Positions 14,755 through 14,961 of a stretch of DNA of 14,961 bases are shown piece after piece. This DNA is from Spirochaetia bacterium. Its GTDB lineage: Bacteria; Spirochaetota; Spirochaetia; Treponematales; Treponemataceae. The notes under the pieces were generated by a model that saw only the letters and a list, made by a program, of their open reading frames with translations, searched no databases and was not told the DNA's origin. Each line of letters begins with the position of its first letter. Positions within the stretch are counted from its first letter, which is position 1. The stretch is from positions 1-14,961 of the forward strand of contig CAAGIZ010000039.1 in assembly GCA_900770075.1 (NCBI GenBank), given 5' to 3'. Both the position numbers and the translations under genes were made by a program.

Positions 14755-14961
14755 AAAGCGTACTTCCTGCACAGATAGAATTTTGAAAAACTCGTCCACT
14801 GAAGCAGGCTGGTCTGACAGGCTTCATTTATGAAGTCCGGCAGAAATTCATCAAATTTTACTTCCATCATGTTGGTACCGACAGGCAGAACCGGACGGAA
14901 AGCAGCATCTTCGTTAAAAAAATCCTCTATAATAGAAGAGCTGCGCAGGTTTCTGTCAAAA
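14736..14961 (-). CDS. VTC-domain polyphosphate polymerase, C-terminal 74 residues (5' end outside window)
   Basis: The minus-strand frame entering at the window edge has no start inside and ends at TAA (14736-14738). It contains FRPVLPVGTNMMEVKFDEFLPDFI and then WTSFSKFYLCRKYAL. The MEVKFDEFLPDFI block followed by a helix and SFSKFYLCR is the typical C-terminal end of bacterial VTC/polyphosphate polymerase domains, where acidic and basic residues line the product tunnel. Family knowledge: VTC domains polymerise phosphate from nucleoside triphosphate into polyphosphate. Only the end of the protein is visible, so activity cannot be judged. The last residues, STAMP, are encoded by the third 17-bp repeat copy, suggesting that the repeat element replaced or extended the original 3' end. 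The next gene on this strand is DUF4956, 226 nt downstream. Confidence 0.85.
   Translation of the reverse strand, partial: FDRNLRSSSIIEDFFNEDAAFRPVLPVGTNMMEVKFDEFLPDFINEACQTSLLQWTSFSKFYLCRKYALSTAMP

Overview
The window looks like a chromosome segment of a treponeme-type spirochaete. This is inferred from the gene order MoxR - DUF58 - membrane protein - BatA - BatB - BatD, which is typical of spirochaete aerotolerance (Bat) clusters, from the several lipoproteins with spirochaete-style lipoboxes, and from the overall protein character. No rRNA or tRNA gene is visible and species cannot be named from the sequence.

Left part (1-6512, all minus strand): one tight operon reading right to left. 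It encodes a MoxR AAA+ ATPase, a DUF58 protein, an exported single-anchor membrane protein I cannot name, the von Willebrand (VWA) protein BatA, a VWA protein fused to a TPR tail (BatB plus a BatC-like part), and the N-terminal two thirds or so of BatD, cut by the window edge. Most junctions overlap or nearly touch. Divergent from it across about 84 bp is a class I/II PLP aminotransferase (6597-7880) with no ribosome binding site and a promoter so close that its mRNA may be leaderless.

Middle (7881-12223): an accessory-looking stretch. A terminator closes the aminotransferase. A minus-strand secreted lipoprotein follows, then a divergent orphan ribbon-helix-helix antitoxin with a perfect 13+13 bp palindrome lying on its promoter, an orphan solute-binding lipoprotein, a 72-residue charged protein whose two ends both resemble the FliM/FliN N-terminal peptide, and an unrecognised 129-residue protein flanked by C9 tracts.

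Right part (12389-14961, minus strand): a CotH-kinase-family membrane protein, a DUF4956 membrane protein and the C-terminal end of a VTC-type polyphosphate polymerase, a combination that recurs in bacteria.

Three intergenic gaps (about 7950-8055, 9820-9990 and 14574-14754) hold GC-rich, hairpin-rich sequences that share short blocks in the same order, so they look like diverged copies of one dispersed repeat. One ends in a 17-bp triplicated unit that runs into the 3' end of the polyphosphate polymerase gene.
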